A stretch of 64,000 nucleotides of DNA from Diospyros lotus (GCF_014633365.1 NC_068343.1:31031307-31095306); one strand, 5' to 3'; positions 47,180 through 59,273 are shown, numbered from the stretch's first letter. The notes: generated by a model not told the origin, from the letters alone. Numbers and translations are program-made.

Positions 47180-47772
47180 TTTTAAATATACAATTTTAGT
47201 TTTGTCCACACATATAATGTTTTTTAGCCACACATATAAAAATTATCCTCTCACATATAAATTATTTTTTATATTATTGCCCACACATAATATATTTATT
47301 ACCCATATTATAATTTTTTTTTACCCTCACATATTCTAAAATTTTTTAAATTATTATCCACACATAATATTTTTTTTACCTACACATAATGTTTTTTACC
47401 CACACATATGAAAATTATTTTTTATATTATTACCTACACATAATCTTAACTTTACCTACACATAAACAAATACACGTGTCATGCCACATCATTATCCAAT
47501 TAAAGCCACATCATCAGCCACGTCACAATTACAACTTCCCGACATAAAAATACCTACACATACAAAAATATTTACCTACACAAATATGTATGGGTAATAT
47601 CTTAAGTTTTGCCCACACATAAATATATGTGTGGGTAAAAGTTTTTTTCTACCACCTGTTACCCACACATCTTGACATTTGCATTATGTGTAAGAAAAAA
47701 TTATAGTTGACACATAAGGTAATTTGTACCCACATTTACGTGTGTGGGTAAAGCCCTCAAATTCTTGTAGTG
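47180..47772 (+). repeat. inner CACTA right subterminal array
   Basis: TACCCACACATA and TACCTACACATAA motifs occur about twenty times, mostly in one orientation, with GTGTGGGTAAA inverted copies near the terminus. They match the motifs at the left end (32348-33840), as expected for binding sites of the element's accessory transposase. Confidence 0.85.
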
Positions 47773-49588
47773 ATTATTTTGGTGGCGTTCAAGCGTAAAA
47801 ACGCTGTAATTAGCTTAAACAAGGTAAGTTCCCGTTACCCTTGCGATCTTTTTTCCATTTTGTGAACCCTATGTATTCCCTTAATTCGTTTCGGTTTCGC
47901 ATATTAATTAAACGAAATGAGGATTTTATTAGCATGATTTAATTTAAAAATAAATATGAGATTTGTTGGGATTTTATTTGCGGTGCGCCTACGTGGGATT
48001 TTAGACGGTTAAATTATTTATATTAAACGGTTAGATTTAATTCATGTGAGCCATGATTTTATTAATTGCTAGAGAAACGTTTTACTTCACAATATGAGCA
48101 CAAAAGAGGTAGAAATCAGTCGATTATGAGCAAACTCTTAACACTCTCTTTATGCTCTTAACCCATGGTTTCTTGTAGTTTATTACCTCCTTTACTCTAA
48201 TTCGGCGCCTAGCCTTATTTGTTGAATTATTATTCATTTGTTTTAATTTAAATTAAATTCGAGAGTTCTAGAGTTTTATTTGTTGAGTGCCTACGGGGGA
48301 TTGTACCGCCCTCATTCCTTTCGGAATGATGCCGAACCCAGCTTGGAGACTAAGTTCCTAGACGTGGGGGTTTATTTACGGTTTTCTCGGGTTTATTTAT
48401 GGTTTGGTTAGAGCTATCGAGTAGTAGGGCAGGAGTCGGCTGTTTGGTGACGTTGGGGTAGAGTCGGTAGACTATTGTACGGCCCTGAAGTGGACCGTCG
48501 GGTGGACACTCCTAGTCACTAGCCATTCACTAGTGCTGGGCACTGCTGACTAGCTCTACCAGTCTGTGATTTACTGCATGATTAGATTCATTATATTACT
48601 GTTCATGATTTGATATGCGCATGGGTACATGTTGCATGTTAGGATGTTCATTTATTGAGTATACTTGGGACACGAACATTCTAGCTTGGTTAGGTTGTCT
48701 CCAACACGGGCATATGCATCGCGTGTGGTTTACTATGTGGGCGGAGCATGACCTAATTTCTGGATGTATGGGTGCTAGTGTATCACGTTGATGCTCACTA
48801 CGCCATTGCATTTTTATGTGCATTGCATGGTTACTAGTAGTTATTAGTTCTCGGACGGGGGGACCATTTCGAGGGAGCCTATGGCTTGGGTGTCGGGAGT
48901 ACCGACACGGACACATGGGTGATGGGAGCATCGACTTAGGACAGCGCACGCAGGTTTGTTGGAGATTTATGTTACCTTTTAGAACAACGGCAGGTTGGTA
49001 TGGGACTTGGGTGCCGTGTGTCTTGTGTGGGCCTCAAGGACCGATATGTGCTTTCATTATGCTATACTATTGTGTGGTAGCGTCCCATGGCTTGTGTGTG
49101 CTTGGGGGTTGGTGTTCTGGGGGAAAGCTTATTGGATCTATACTACCTTCAGCCTTTCTTTCTTCATGCTTGCTATGTCTCTCGACTCACTTTGCTTTCT
49201 ATCATTCTAGGTAGTGGCAGCGTGGGCCATGGGCAAGGGAGCCAGCTTTAACGACAGAGTTAGTATGGTGTACAGGCAGTCCCATCAATTCCAGTCAACT
49301 CTGATAGTTCAGTAGGATTTACTCTATTATTTTTACTGTGGCAGATCTGTCCTCGTGTCTTATGTATGTTAACACCGGAGTCTGAATTCATTCATTTATC
49401 TTGTGACCGCTGTCTTAGCGGTGTTCCTGTAGTGCATGCATGTATATAGCTTTCGCTTTTGTTGTTTTAATTCTTGTGTATGCATGCCAGGGTAGTTTTT
49501 GTCTTGTATGTTTCATTCTTTCTCCTTCCGTAAGTGCTCTCGTTCGGGTAGTCCGGGTGGTTTGGATATCTAGGCGGGGGTGCTTACA
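47773..49588 (+). mobile_element. gypsy-type LTR, right piece (continuation of 31441-32347)
   Basis: Sequence resumes with the ATT target duplication and continues as a GC-richer LTR body ending GGGGGTGCTTACA at 49588. Together with 31441-32347 it forms a composite LTR of about 2.7 kb, close in size and composition to the solo LTR at 19273-21816. The open frames at 48596-49214 are part of it. Confidence 0.52.
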
Positions 49589-51119
49589 GATACAGAGTTG
49601 GAAGCGGGAGCGTTGAAGCGATAAACTGCGGGAGGCGACGAAAGGTTAAGATAAAGTTTTTGCAAACTAGGATATGGGTATTTGTAGGTTAAGGATATTG
49701 GGGTTTGGGGGATTTAGAGGGTGGGGATATGAGGTTTGTAGGCTAAGGGGTTTAGGGGATTGGGGATATGGCGGGAGCATCTCCTGCTTGCTTAGAAATA
49801 CTTTTAGTTTTTTTTTTTTAAAGTTGAAACGTTTGATTACTAAATAAAAATAATATTAATAATAGTTCGATTCATAAAAATAAAATAATTTATAATTATG
49901 ATAACTGATATAATAATTTAAATTATAATAATTATTAAATAATTTAACTAATAATTTATAATAATAAAATAATTTAAATTATTGCATCAAATTAATATTT
50001 ATTTAAAAATATAATTATATTATAAATCTAATAATTATAATAATTCAGTTTAATATATTATATTCTTTTTAGTGTGTTCATAATTTTTTAATACATTGAA
50101 TTATCAATAAATAATTAATGTTAAATTATATTATTTTAATAATTATATTCATGCATTTATAAAAAAATATAATCAACTTAAGGATTGCTTATATAAATCT
50201 TAATAATTATTTTCTATTATTTCACAATTAAAATTTAAATTTTTAGTCAATAATAACGGAAAAGTGGTATAACTATTTTTTAGTTATAAGTATGCATGGT
50301 TGATTTTCTTTATTCAATTTATTATAAATCTTTCACACTAAAACAAATTATACTAATTTATCTAATCTTTCATTTACTAATTTATCTAATCTTTATCTAA
50401 TCTTTCATTTACTTAATAGATTCTTTCATTTGTATAATGTCGCATTAAAATGTTGCTATCATTACAGTGTGTGGTTGATATTGGTTTTATTTTATGTGAT
50501 TAACTGAAACTTTATGAAGTTATGTGTGTTTTAGATTTCATCTAGATTGTATGAGTTGGTATAGGTTTAGAAAAAAATATTATTCTCAATTTTTTTTTTC
50601 TGCTACAAATTTGAATTTAGTGATATCGTAATGGTTTATTAGTTGCATATAGAATTTACTATGAAAATATAATTATTGATTACAAAAATTTTGGTAGAGA
50701 AAATCAATTTACAGCAAAAATAAATATGAAAAATAAAGTGTTTCCTCTACAATTTCGTAGAAAAAATCAAACTTTTTGCAGTGAATACAAAATTTGATTA
50801 ATTATTTTTTAGTATTACAAGAATTATTCTGACTAGATAAGTAAAATTACTTAAAATATGAATGAAGAAGTGATCAATTATCTAGAGTTAACAAAATATG
50901 TAAGTTTACAATTTAATTTGTCTGATGATATTACTATATCAATATTTTTTTACTTCAAAAACTACACCATTACTATCTAAATGAATTCATTTTATTAGTT
51001 TAAAATTACATAATTAAGTGTATTAAGACTAAATCATGTTAAATTTATATATTGTCTTTCTCTATAATGTGTAACTCTTTTTGATGATTCTTTTTTAATC
51101 CTAAAAATTATACACCATG
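49589..51119. other. outer CACTA interior, very AT-rich
   Basis: G-rich short repeats of the type GGATATGGGTATTTG/GGGGATATGAGG occur at 49660-49775, followed by strongly AT-rich non-coding DNA. No gene is visible. Confidence 0.5.
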
Positions 51120-52469
51120 GACTGTGATTTTTAGGCCATCACATTCTGTGATGGCCAAGGGTAGCCGTCACCATTAACCTCTATTTGTGATCGACATTGC
51201 TTGGCTCTCACTAAAAGTGTACATTCAGTGACGACTAAGTTTGATCACCACTTTTGTTATTGTATTTGTGACTGACATTGTCTAACCCTCACTAACAGTT
51301 ATACATTCAGTAACAACCATGTGAGGCTGTCACTATTGATTCCTCATTTATAACCTATCGACCTTGCCCGACTCTTACTAAAGCTTGAAAATTTAGTAAC
51401 AATCGAAGGTGGTCATCACTATTAAAACCCATTTGTGATTGACATTCTTGGCCTTCACTAAAGTTGCATATTTAAAGATGACCACCATTAGCCATCACTA
51501 TTGCTTCGTATTTATGACTGATCTTTCTCGCCCTTTACTAAGGGTTCATATTCAGTGACGATTATCTGTGACTGACTTTGTTTGACTCACTTAAGGTTGC
51601 ACATTCAAAAATGGCTAGCTTTGGCCGTCACTATTTCTACCCATTTATGACCGACGTTGCTTGGCCTTCACTTTAGGTTACATATTCAGTGACTCCCACG
51701 CATGGCCATCACTATTGCTTCCCCATCTATGACCAACGCTGCGCGGTTCTCACTAAAGGTTTCACATTCAAAGATGACTACCCCTAGTTGTCACTATTGC
51801 TCCTGCATATGTGACTAGCCTTGTCCGTCCCTTACTAAATGTTGCACGATCAGAGACCATTGTCATTACCCGTCACTATTTCACCTCCATGTGTGATCGA
51901 TGTTGCCTAGACCTCACTAAAGGTTTCATATTCAGTGAGGATCGTGCTTTACTATCATTATTGCTCCCCCAACTATGACCGACATTTCCTAGCCCTCATT
52001 AAAGGTTGCACATTCAGAGATGACTAGTTTTAGCCATCACTATTGTGCCTCTATTTGTGACCGACGTTGTGCTACCATCACTAAAGGTTGCACGTTCAGA
52101 GACTACTACCATTGGCTATCACTATTTCACCCCATGCGTGACCGATGTTGCCTAGCCCTTACTAAAGGTTTCATATTTAATGACGACTGTGCCTTGCCGT
52201 CACTATTGCTCCCTCATCTGTGACTCTCACTAAAGGTTGCACATTCAGAAATGACTGCTTTTAGACGTCACTATTGAGTCTTCATCTGTGACCGACATTG
52301 CGGGACCCTCACGAAATGTTGCATATTCAGCGACGACCATATGTGGTCATCACTATTGCCCATCATCTGTGATTGATTCTATTTGTCCGTCACTAAATAT
52401 TAGAATTAGGGACGACTTTTGACCGGTCGTCACTAAATGTGGTCACTAAAAGTCTAATTTCTTGTAGTG
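51120..52469 (-). repeat. outer CACTA right subterminal array
   Basis: About twenty diverged tandem units of some 60-70 bp share the phrases TGTGACCGACATTGCC, CTCACTAAAGGTTGCACATT, CAGTGACGACC and CCGTCACTATTGCT. The array ends at the terminal inverted repeat. The same vocabulary appears at the left end (13777-14350). Confidence 0.85.
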
Positions 52470-52472
52470 ATA

Positions 52473-54010
52473 TAGTTAGATCACTATGAGTTTTAATGAG
52501 GCCTCGCCAAAATTTATTGATCCAAAACTTATGCCGTTGATCTATAATGAACCTATCACGACGAGTTTTGATTTTTTGCTCATGAGATTTGCAAATGCTT
52601 TAAGACATAGTAGTTGGCTCAATTCCTTTTAATCTCAAGGTAGTTTTTACGTTTTAACCTTGATAATTTGTGACATAGTTCATTTTTTGTAATAAAGCAT
52701 GATTTATCACTTATATTGTCATGACTCATAATTTGCGAACAAAAAATATATTTTTTATTTTATTTGTCAACCCAATTTTAATAAGTCAAGACCCTTAGAG
52801 GTTCACTAATCCTTAAGTTACCCAAGTCCTAAAATCTAGTAAATGAGTACCCCTAACAACCGAAGGATAGTTAAACTCTTTTGCTATTGTTGGTCTTTAT
52901 TTGTTATAAGTTTTTTTATTTTTTTGGTGGACTAATTTTGACTATTGTTGCATTCTATGGATGATTCCAAGTGCATACCACTTAGTATGTAGGTTGGCAT
53001 TTACTGGCTAGTTTTTAGTTCAATATTGAAAGAGGTTGTTAATGTGTGAAACATAGCATGTTTGTTGTTCACATGATTTGACATTATCTAGTCACTTATA
53101 GACCCATATAGTTTTTATAAGTATGTAAAATAACAAGAAAATATGAGATGAAAAATGGAATATTAAATAAACCAAGGCATGATTGTCATTGTTTGGATAT
53201 AATAATAAGTTTATATGTCGAGAAATTATCTTCTAGCCATAAAGATTATAGAAAATAAATAAATAAACAGTTAGATGGCACATGGTATTCTCTACCCAAA
53301 CCATCAGATGCTTAGGTTAGACTCATTGGAAAACAAAAAAAGTTGCAAATAGTACTGTGTGGCATTTTTGTGCATACCAAGAAAAGAGGGTCATTGTCTA
53401 TTTATAAAAGTAACGAACGACAAGTCATGGGATCTCTCGTAATTCGTCGATTGTAAGTTATGACTTTTAGGGATAATATTTCAAAGGTAATGATTTGTGT
53501 TAAATATTAGGAAAATGCCGCACGTGAAACTTATTGAAATAGTCTCTTAGGACTTTTTGGTGGGCTTATCGAGGGGGTTTATTGAAAGCCCTTCACTGAA
53601 AAGTCTCCCTTAGGTCCTTTTTGCTCGACAAACTTGTTCATTTTTTGTGTTTTGCTTATGGGCCTCTATACTTGACATCCTTAGACTATCACTTAGTGGT
53701 TTTGTCGATTTCAACTATAACTATTAATAATAATTAAAACTTATAATTAATAACTAAATAAAAATGTAAATAAAACTTAACTCTATTTAGAATTTGGGAG
53801 TTCGTCGGTTTGGCTGTTTATCAAAACTCAAAATTAAAATTAAATCAATTTAAATAATTTTAAAATTATTAAATTATAATTAAGTATTTTTAGTATAATT
53901 TAAAATTTAATAATTTAAATAACTTATTTTGATCGATTCAAATGATTTAATTTTTTAATTAATTTGAGTGATTTAATATTTTTTTAATTTCTTTGCCTGC
54001 CTAGCCTGCT
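52473..54010. other. intergenic spacer
   Basis: This lies outside the outer CACTA element. It is AT-rich, with no recognisable gene, RNA or bounded transposon. Confidence 0.5.
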
Positions 54011-55227
54011 GCCGCAAGTAGGGATGGCAATTGTAACCAAAATCGTGGGGAACCGAACCGGTCAATGCGGTTAAAAACCGTTTGACTGGATAATGGTTTG
54101 GTTCGGGAAAAAACCGAACACTGTTTCAATGGGTATGGTTTGGTTATGGTTTTTACTAAAACCAAACCAAAACCCGAACCGAAACCGAATCGAATGGTGG
54201 GTAACCGAACCGAACTGAATATATATATAATATAATATGTATAATATGTATATATAATATATATTATATACAACCCCATCCACCTGAGCCCAACCCACTT
54301 GAGACTAGCCCACCCCAGCCCAATTGCCTTGCTTGCAAACCCTTCTCCCATTCTCTTCTCCTCCCTCTCTCAACCTCGCTCTCACTCTCTCTCACCCTCA
54401 CTGCCTCTCGCTCGTCCGCCCGCTCTCGCCCTTGCTCTCTGTATGTCTCTTGCTCTTGCTCGTTCTCGCTGGATCTCTCTTGCTCTCGCTAGGGCTTGGC
54501 CCCTACTTTCGCTTGCCCTCAATCTCTCTCACCCTTTCTGCCTCATTTCTCTTGCTCCTCCGCGCGAGCTTGCCAATCGCCCTCGCTCTCTGCATCTCTC
54601 TTGCTCTCACTCGCTCTCGCTAGATCTCTCTTGCTCTCGCTAGGGCTTAGCCCCTCTTGCTTTTGCTCGCCCTCGATCTCTCTCACCCTTGTTGCCTCAT
54701 CTCTCTTCATATTAATTTATTTTTTATATTTATAATTTTGTTAGATGGAGTTGGCTCATTCATTTCAGATGGATATGCATCAATTTACGAAGAATATATT
54801 AATGTTGTTGATGAAGGTATTAACTTTAGTAGCTAATTTTTTTTAGCTTAAATTATAATTTAATTATGCACATATTAATTTAATGATCTTAACAATTGTA
54901 GGTTTAGAAATGTGATTTTATATTCAATAAGTTTTGTAACTTTATGCAAGAATAATGTAACTTTATTAGAATTTATCTTTGTTTGTTGTGAAATTATCAA
55001 AAAAATTTATGAATGCTATTTGTCTTTGTTTGTTGATATGGATTAAACTAAAAAAATCATGGTTAAACCGAAACCGAACTGAAATCGAATGGTTTGGTTA
55101 TGGTTTTAAATTTTTAAAATCAAATGGGTAATGGTTTGGTTTTGGTTTTAGTAATTTAAGTTTGGTTTGGTTATAGTTTTGGCAAAAATCGAAACCAAAC
55201 CGAACCATTGCCAACCCTAGCCGCAAG
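54011..55227. mobile_element. non-autonomous hAT-like element, perfect 8-bp TSD GCCGCAAG
   Basis: The element (54019-55219) starts TAGGGATGGCAA and ends TTGCCAACCCTA, imperfect inverted repeats of hAT type. The direct repeats GCCGCAAG lie at 54011-54018 and 55220-55227. Both subterminal zones are rich in AACCGAACCGAA-like motifs, as in the hAT element at 22671-27061. The interior has a CTCGCT-rich low-complexity tract (54340-54700) that generates several overlapping false open frames, and no transposase. Confidence 0.88.
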
Positions 55228-56326
55228 GCATGGGGATTGAGGTCCCTTGCTTGCTTTTATTTTTATTTTTTATTTTCATTTTGTTCTTATCTTCAATATA
55301 TATCTTTTTTATTAATTTATTTATAAGTATAATATTCTATAATTCTATATATATTTATATATTCAATGCTAATTTACTTTCGCACTTACTCACCAAATTA
55401 AACAAATTTGATAATAATCAATCAAGTCTATTTAATGATTTTTTTTTGATAAAAAATTAACGATTTTTTCTAAAAAGTTTAATAAAATTTTAGGATATTA
55501 TATTAGCGGCTTGGAACCCATTGAGTTCTATTGAAATTCTTTAAATTTAAATTTATAATTATATATATAAATTAAATATATCATAATTAAAATAAATTAA
55601 AAATAAAATCACCATTATATCAATATTAATCTCCATTTAAAATTTATTTCTTAAATAAATTTGAAATTAAGTTCACTAAATACCAACTCATTCATTTAAA
55701 ATATTTTATTCTCTTCCACCACTTACTGTAAGGTTGCAATTAAATTGACTCGAACTAAGTTTCATTGACCTCAAGCTTTGCTCGGGGACAGTTTTTGAAC
55801 TTATGCTTGGCTTATCAAAATGTTAACAAGTTGAGTTCAGACTCGAACTCAAGTGCACGCTAAGTTTAAGCTTGTCAAAATTTGTTATTTTACTTAAATT
55901 AAATTTTGTTTTATTATATGTACATATATTATATTATGTTAAAAAATTAAATTAATATATATATAATGATTTTATATTAAATAATATATTTATAAAATCA
56001 TAAATATATGTACTAATATATTTATAAACAAAATTATTTATAAATTATTCACAAACTTACAATCTAGTATGTTTACGAGTCTTTAATTAAGTCTATTAGT
56101 ATTGACAAATTTATAATCAAACATATTTGTATATTTTAACGAGTAAAAATTTATTAAATTCAAACTCAAATTATTTATAAATTAAGATTTAGAATTAATT
56201 TTAATATTAATTTATTTATCTTAATAAATAAACTCGAATGAGATTTTGTGATTTGAATACTCTAGCGACTCGGACTCATTTGCGATTGTAAGTTACTTGG
56301 TTATTTGTTGGCTTACCAAGCACGTG
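55228..56326. other. intergenic spacer, AT-rich
   Basis: Poly-T/TA-rich DNA with no recognisable gene. Confidence 0.5.
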
Positions 56327-56957
56327 GTGGCTGCTAGGAGTGGGTACGGTGTGATTTGGACGGTTTAGTAAGCACTAAATTCACCAAATCACATGTGCGA
56401 TTTGGTATTAATCCAGATCGCACGATATAGTTTGGTGTGCATGAACCACACCAGACCACACCGCATTTGCGGTGTAGTCTGGTACAGTTTTCGCGATTTG
56501 ATGCTTCTCTATTATTTTATTCGATATCTTCTTTATTGACTTGTGAATTTTTAATTAAAACAATAAAATTAATGCATGAAATCATAATTTGTAAATTCTT
56601 ATAGTATTTTGGAGTTTAAAAGTAAAATAAGTTAGTAAAAAATGCAAACTTAAAAGTTTAAAATCTACAACATAACTACATGTTCATAATATAAAAATAA
56701 CACAAGAATTCACAATATAATTCAAAGTCAAACAAACATATATTTTTAATTTTTTTTTTAATTTTTATATATTTTAAATTTATTTTTATATTACTTGGTC
56801 GATTCGATTTTAACTGAATTAAGAAAATTACAAATCGCACGGTTTTAACTGAACCACTCCCCCCAAAAAATCATGTGATTTGGTGCGCTGCGGTTTGGTG
56901 CCAAACCGGGCAGTTTCCACGATTTGACCATTTTTTTTGCTCATCCCTACCGGCTGC
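56327..56957. mobile_element. small hAT-like element upstream of GidA
   Basis: The element (56335-56949) starts TAGGAGTGGGTA and ends GCTCATCCCTA. The flanking 8-mers GTGGCTGC and CCGGCTGC agree at six positions. Its subterminal regions contain CACCAAATCACATG-type motifs in both orientations (TTTGGTGCGCTGCGG on the far side). It is non-coding. Its right end lies about 220 bp before the GidA start codon. Confidence 0.6.
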
Positions 56958-57170
56958 TGCTGGCGGCCGCCTAGCGGGCAGCGGGCGGAGCGCTCGTTAT
57001 CCTCTCTCTTCCCTCTGCTGGGGCCCCCTCCCATTGCTTGGGTTGGGAAGAATTGCAGGAAATCGTTCGTTCTTCCTATTCATTTATTTTCTCACTTTCC
57101 GGTCCCCCCTCTAGCACACGGCAATCGGCCCTACGCACCGGGGACGAAGCGTGGAGGTGCCTCTGCTTCC
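56958..57170 (+). promoter_or_regulatory. GIDA: GidA/MnmG upstream region and 5' leader
   Basis: This GC-rich stretch between the hAT-like element and the start codon must contain at least part of the leader and possibly the core promoter. No clear TATA box is visible. The GidA reading frame is open upstream through this region back to 56937, inside the transposon. Confidence 0.45.
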
Positions 57171-57357
57171 ATGGCCATGGCCGTGGCGATGGCCACTGTC
57201 GCTCGAATCTCGCGTCACTACTACCTTCCAGTTTTGGTATCCCTTAAGCCTCATCATGGGCTCCTCCCCTTTCGCCGCCGTCACTTTTCGCGGACCGTAC
57301 GCTCATTCCCCTCCACTTCGCGTCGCCCTTTCACCATTGCAGCTTCAACCTCTTCAC
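57171..57357 (+). CDS. GIDA: organellar MnmG/GidA, exon 1 (transit peptide)
   Basis: Exon 1 encodes 62 codons plus one base starting MAMAVAMATVARISRHYYLP. It is rich in Arg, Ser, Ala and aromatic residues (RRRHFSRTVRSFPSTSRRPF), lacks acidic residues and looks like a chloroplast or mitochondrial transit peptide. The donor GTATCT follows 57357 and leaves phase 1, which joins correctly to exon 2. The start is the first of several Met codons in a Met-Ala repeat. The frame stays open upstream, so translation start is not forced by a stop codon. Confidence 0.78.
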
Positions 57358-59036
57358 GTATCTCTCTCCCTCTCATTACGTTTCGAGTCCTTTTCTTCCT
57401 TCTTCTACTGCTCTTCTGTTATTTTGGTTTTGACCAACATGTTAAACTATAAATGACTGTTGAAATTTAGTAAGCAATTTAATTGCCAGAACTATGCACT
57501 TCATTGTGGCTTGCATCTCCGTGGTTTCTGCCCCTATTTTGACGATTATGTTGGTTTTGTGCCACGGGCGGAGTCTTGAGTCCCGACCCATGTGGCCTTA
57601 GATGCTCGAGAACTCTCAAAAGGCAGCCAAGCTCCGCCTACTCAGATGTGCCGCACAGATGCTAGCACAAGGACACAAACCTTTGCTTGGGAAAGGCACC
57701 TCTTCTCAAGTGGGAGTGCCTTTAGAGAAGATAAGTTCATGGTAGATATGAATCACAAGCTAAAATTCATGTAACTCCACTTAAGTGGAAAGGATAAAGA
57801 AATACGCGGAGGAAATGTTTTTTTAGGGCATTGTTTGTCATTTTATTATAATTATTCTTCAATTTGTGACTGAAAATTGATTTTGGAGCATTAAATGTTG
57901 GGTAAATCATGGTTTCATTTTTGTTAAAAGTCCAAGTGGGTTAAATGAAAATTGACCAAGTTGTAGGATCAATTTATCTTGCCTACTAGTCTAACTGGTA
58001 ATTAGCTTTGTTACTCCCAAGCCAAGTATTAAATTTCTTTTCACATGAACTACAAGATGTAGGTATCATTATAAAGTGATGGCCTCTGCAACAAGGAGAC
58101 ATGTACAGTAGGCAGTCAATTGCACAGCCTTCTTGCTCCTAATTGATCTGATCCCCGGCTAAACCCATAGTTTCTGGAATACGAAATTGAAGCAATAAAA
58201 GACATGAAGTGTAAGAGGGAAATGTGGCCAAAAATTATATGGGAAATGGTGAAAAACCAAGTACGAAACTGGTTAGGATCTTAACTAGAAACTCTTGCAA
58301 AAGTATAAAGAAACCTTTCAAAAACTTAACAGATACCTTATGAATGCTTTAACTGATGCCTTAATAAAGCATAATCAATGCTAAATGTTACTTCCTGCCG
58401 GCCCCCGGGGGGGGGGGGGGGGGGGGTGAAAAGAAAGAAAGAACTATTAAATCTCTATTATTATGTTATTATAAGAACATTGGAATGGATGGACTTTTTT
58501 TATATTTTCTAGAAATCTCGTAAAAGGTATCCTTAAAGTTCTTATTAATTTTGCAATTATCTTTACAAGCTGCTCCATAGTAGCCCTAGAACACTCCTTT
58601 TATGTTTCCAAGATGTATCTGAATCACTTTGAAAGAGTACTGAAGCATCCACTAAATGTTGCAAAGGATATTTTCTTGGTGGACTGGAGTTTCTTGGTGA
58701 TTACGGACTGACCCATGCGAGATAGACTTTTGCAAAAGCATGCAATACATTTTCTTGAACATTTAATGCGTTGGGTGTTGGGGTGCGGGTCTAACATATC
58801 TAGTTGCATATACACCTAAAAAGCATGACTTAGTAGAAGTTATCTTACATGAATTTCCATCCTTCAGGATTCTGTGACAGTTCTTTAAAATGAGTGCTCT
58901 GCTGTGCTGGATGCCTTATGTCATAACCCACAATTTCAAATGAAGAAATAATCAGTATATTAGGAATTTAAGTGTGTATTATAATGCCTTTCTAAGTCCT
59001 GCTATGATTTATATTCCTCATCATTGCCTTTTTCAG
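57358..59036 (+). other. GIDA: GidA intron 1
   Basis: A GT...TTTTTCAG intron of 1679 bp. It contains a GC-richer repeat-like stretch at 57560-57725 (GCTCGAGAACTCTCAAAAGG and CAGATGCTAGCACAAGGACA; possibly an LTR fragment, not placed) and a run of 20 G at 58407-58426. The rest is ordinary intron sequence. Confidence 0.75.
58407..58426 (+). repeat. poly-G run, 20 bases
   Basis: Twenty consecutive G follow CCGGCCCCC. This is a homopolymer with G-quadruplex potential; its length is error-prone in sequencing. Confidence 0.9.
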
Positions 59037-59188
59037 GCTTGGGTAATCATGCTGAAGTATCCGATGAGAGGTATGATGTTATTGTGGTAGGAGGAGGGCA
59101 CGCAGGCTGTGAAGCTGCCCTTGCGTCTGCTCGTTTAGGGGCAAAAACACTTCTCCTCACTCTAAATATTGATCGCATTGCATGGCAG
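59037..59188 (+). CDS. GIDA: organellar MnmG/GidA, exon 2 (FAD-binding motif)
   Basis: This 152-bp exon lies between TTTTTCAG and GTTAGG. Joined to exon 1 in phase it reads [20 protein letters not shown] and [20 protein letters not shown] up to NIDRIAWQ. The [10 protein letters not shown] sequence is the dinucleotide (FAD) binding glycine motif (GxGxxG) of MnmG/GidA. Bacterial MnmG acts with MnmE to modify the wobble uridine (position 34) of certain tRNAs; the plant protein is expected to do so in organelles (inference). As exon 2 ends in phase 0 it reads directly into exon 3. Confidence 0.92.
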
Positions 59189-59238
59189 GTTAGGCCTTAA
59201 CAATTTAGCTACATGAATTTATATATATGTTCTTGTTT

Positions 59239-59273
59239 GGGGGGGGGGGGGGGGAGGAGGAGGGAGGTGGGGG
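59239..59273 (+). repeat. poly-G and GGA-rich tract
   Basis: Sixteen G are followed by AGGAGGAGGGAGGTGGGGGG. It begins 51 bases after the exon 2 donor and would be G-quadruplex-prone in the GidA pre-mRNA. Confidence 0.9.

Larger units (their letters stand above)
32348..47772 (+). mobile_element. inner CACTA (En/Spm) transposon, 15.4 kb, TSD ATT
   Basis: The left end CACTAAAAGAATTTGAGGG and the complement of the right end CACTACAAGAATTTGAGGG match at 30 of 32 positions over the first 32 bp, and ATT is duplicated at 32345-32347 and 47773-47775. Subterminal arrays of ACCCACACATA-type motifs lie at both ends. A TNP2-type transposase and a second Transposase_24-type ORF read on the plus strand. 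The 5' half of TNP2 is missing and replaced by a truncated copia element whose frame joins the transposase. Several premature stops make autonomy unlikely. Confidence 0.9.
13777..52469 (-). mobile_element. outer CACTA (En/Spm) transposon with nested insertions, TSD ATA
   Basis: The left end CACTACAAGAAATAAGATTT and the complement of the right end CACTACAAGAAATTAGACTT match at 24 of 26 positions over the terminal 26 bp, and the 3-bp direct repeats ATA flank both ends (13774-13776 and 52470-52472). Both are diagnostic for CACTA elements. Subterminal repeat arrays lie inside both ends. Its transposase remnant (30261 down to 22032) and partner-ORF remnant (about 14768-14547) read on the minus strand. 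Its total of 38.7 kb includes a gypsy solo LTR, a hAT element, a second gypsy LTR and a whole inner CACTA element. Removing those leaves roughly 13.6 kb, a normal CACTA size. The coding regions are too broken for autonomy. Confidence 0.88.

Noticed and set aside
48596..49214. Open frames on both strands
   Set aside because: They lie inside the right piece of a split gypsy LTR and have no recognisable domain.
31441..49588. TSD for the split gypsy LTR
   Set aside because: The flanks TACCT and GATAC do not match, so the element is reported without a TSD and with reduced confidence.
54299..54735. Overlapping Leu/Ser/Ala-rich open frames
   Set aside because: They arise from CTCGCT-type low-complexity sequence inside a non-autonomous hAT-like element.
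57592..57774. 60-codon open frame in GidA intron 1
   Set aside because: Lies in a repeat-like GC-rich segment of the intron, does not fit the MnmG protein or its phase.
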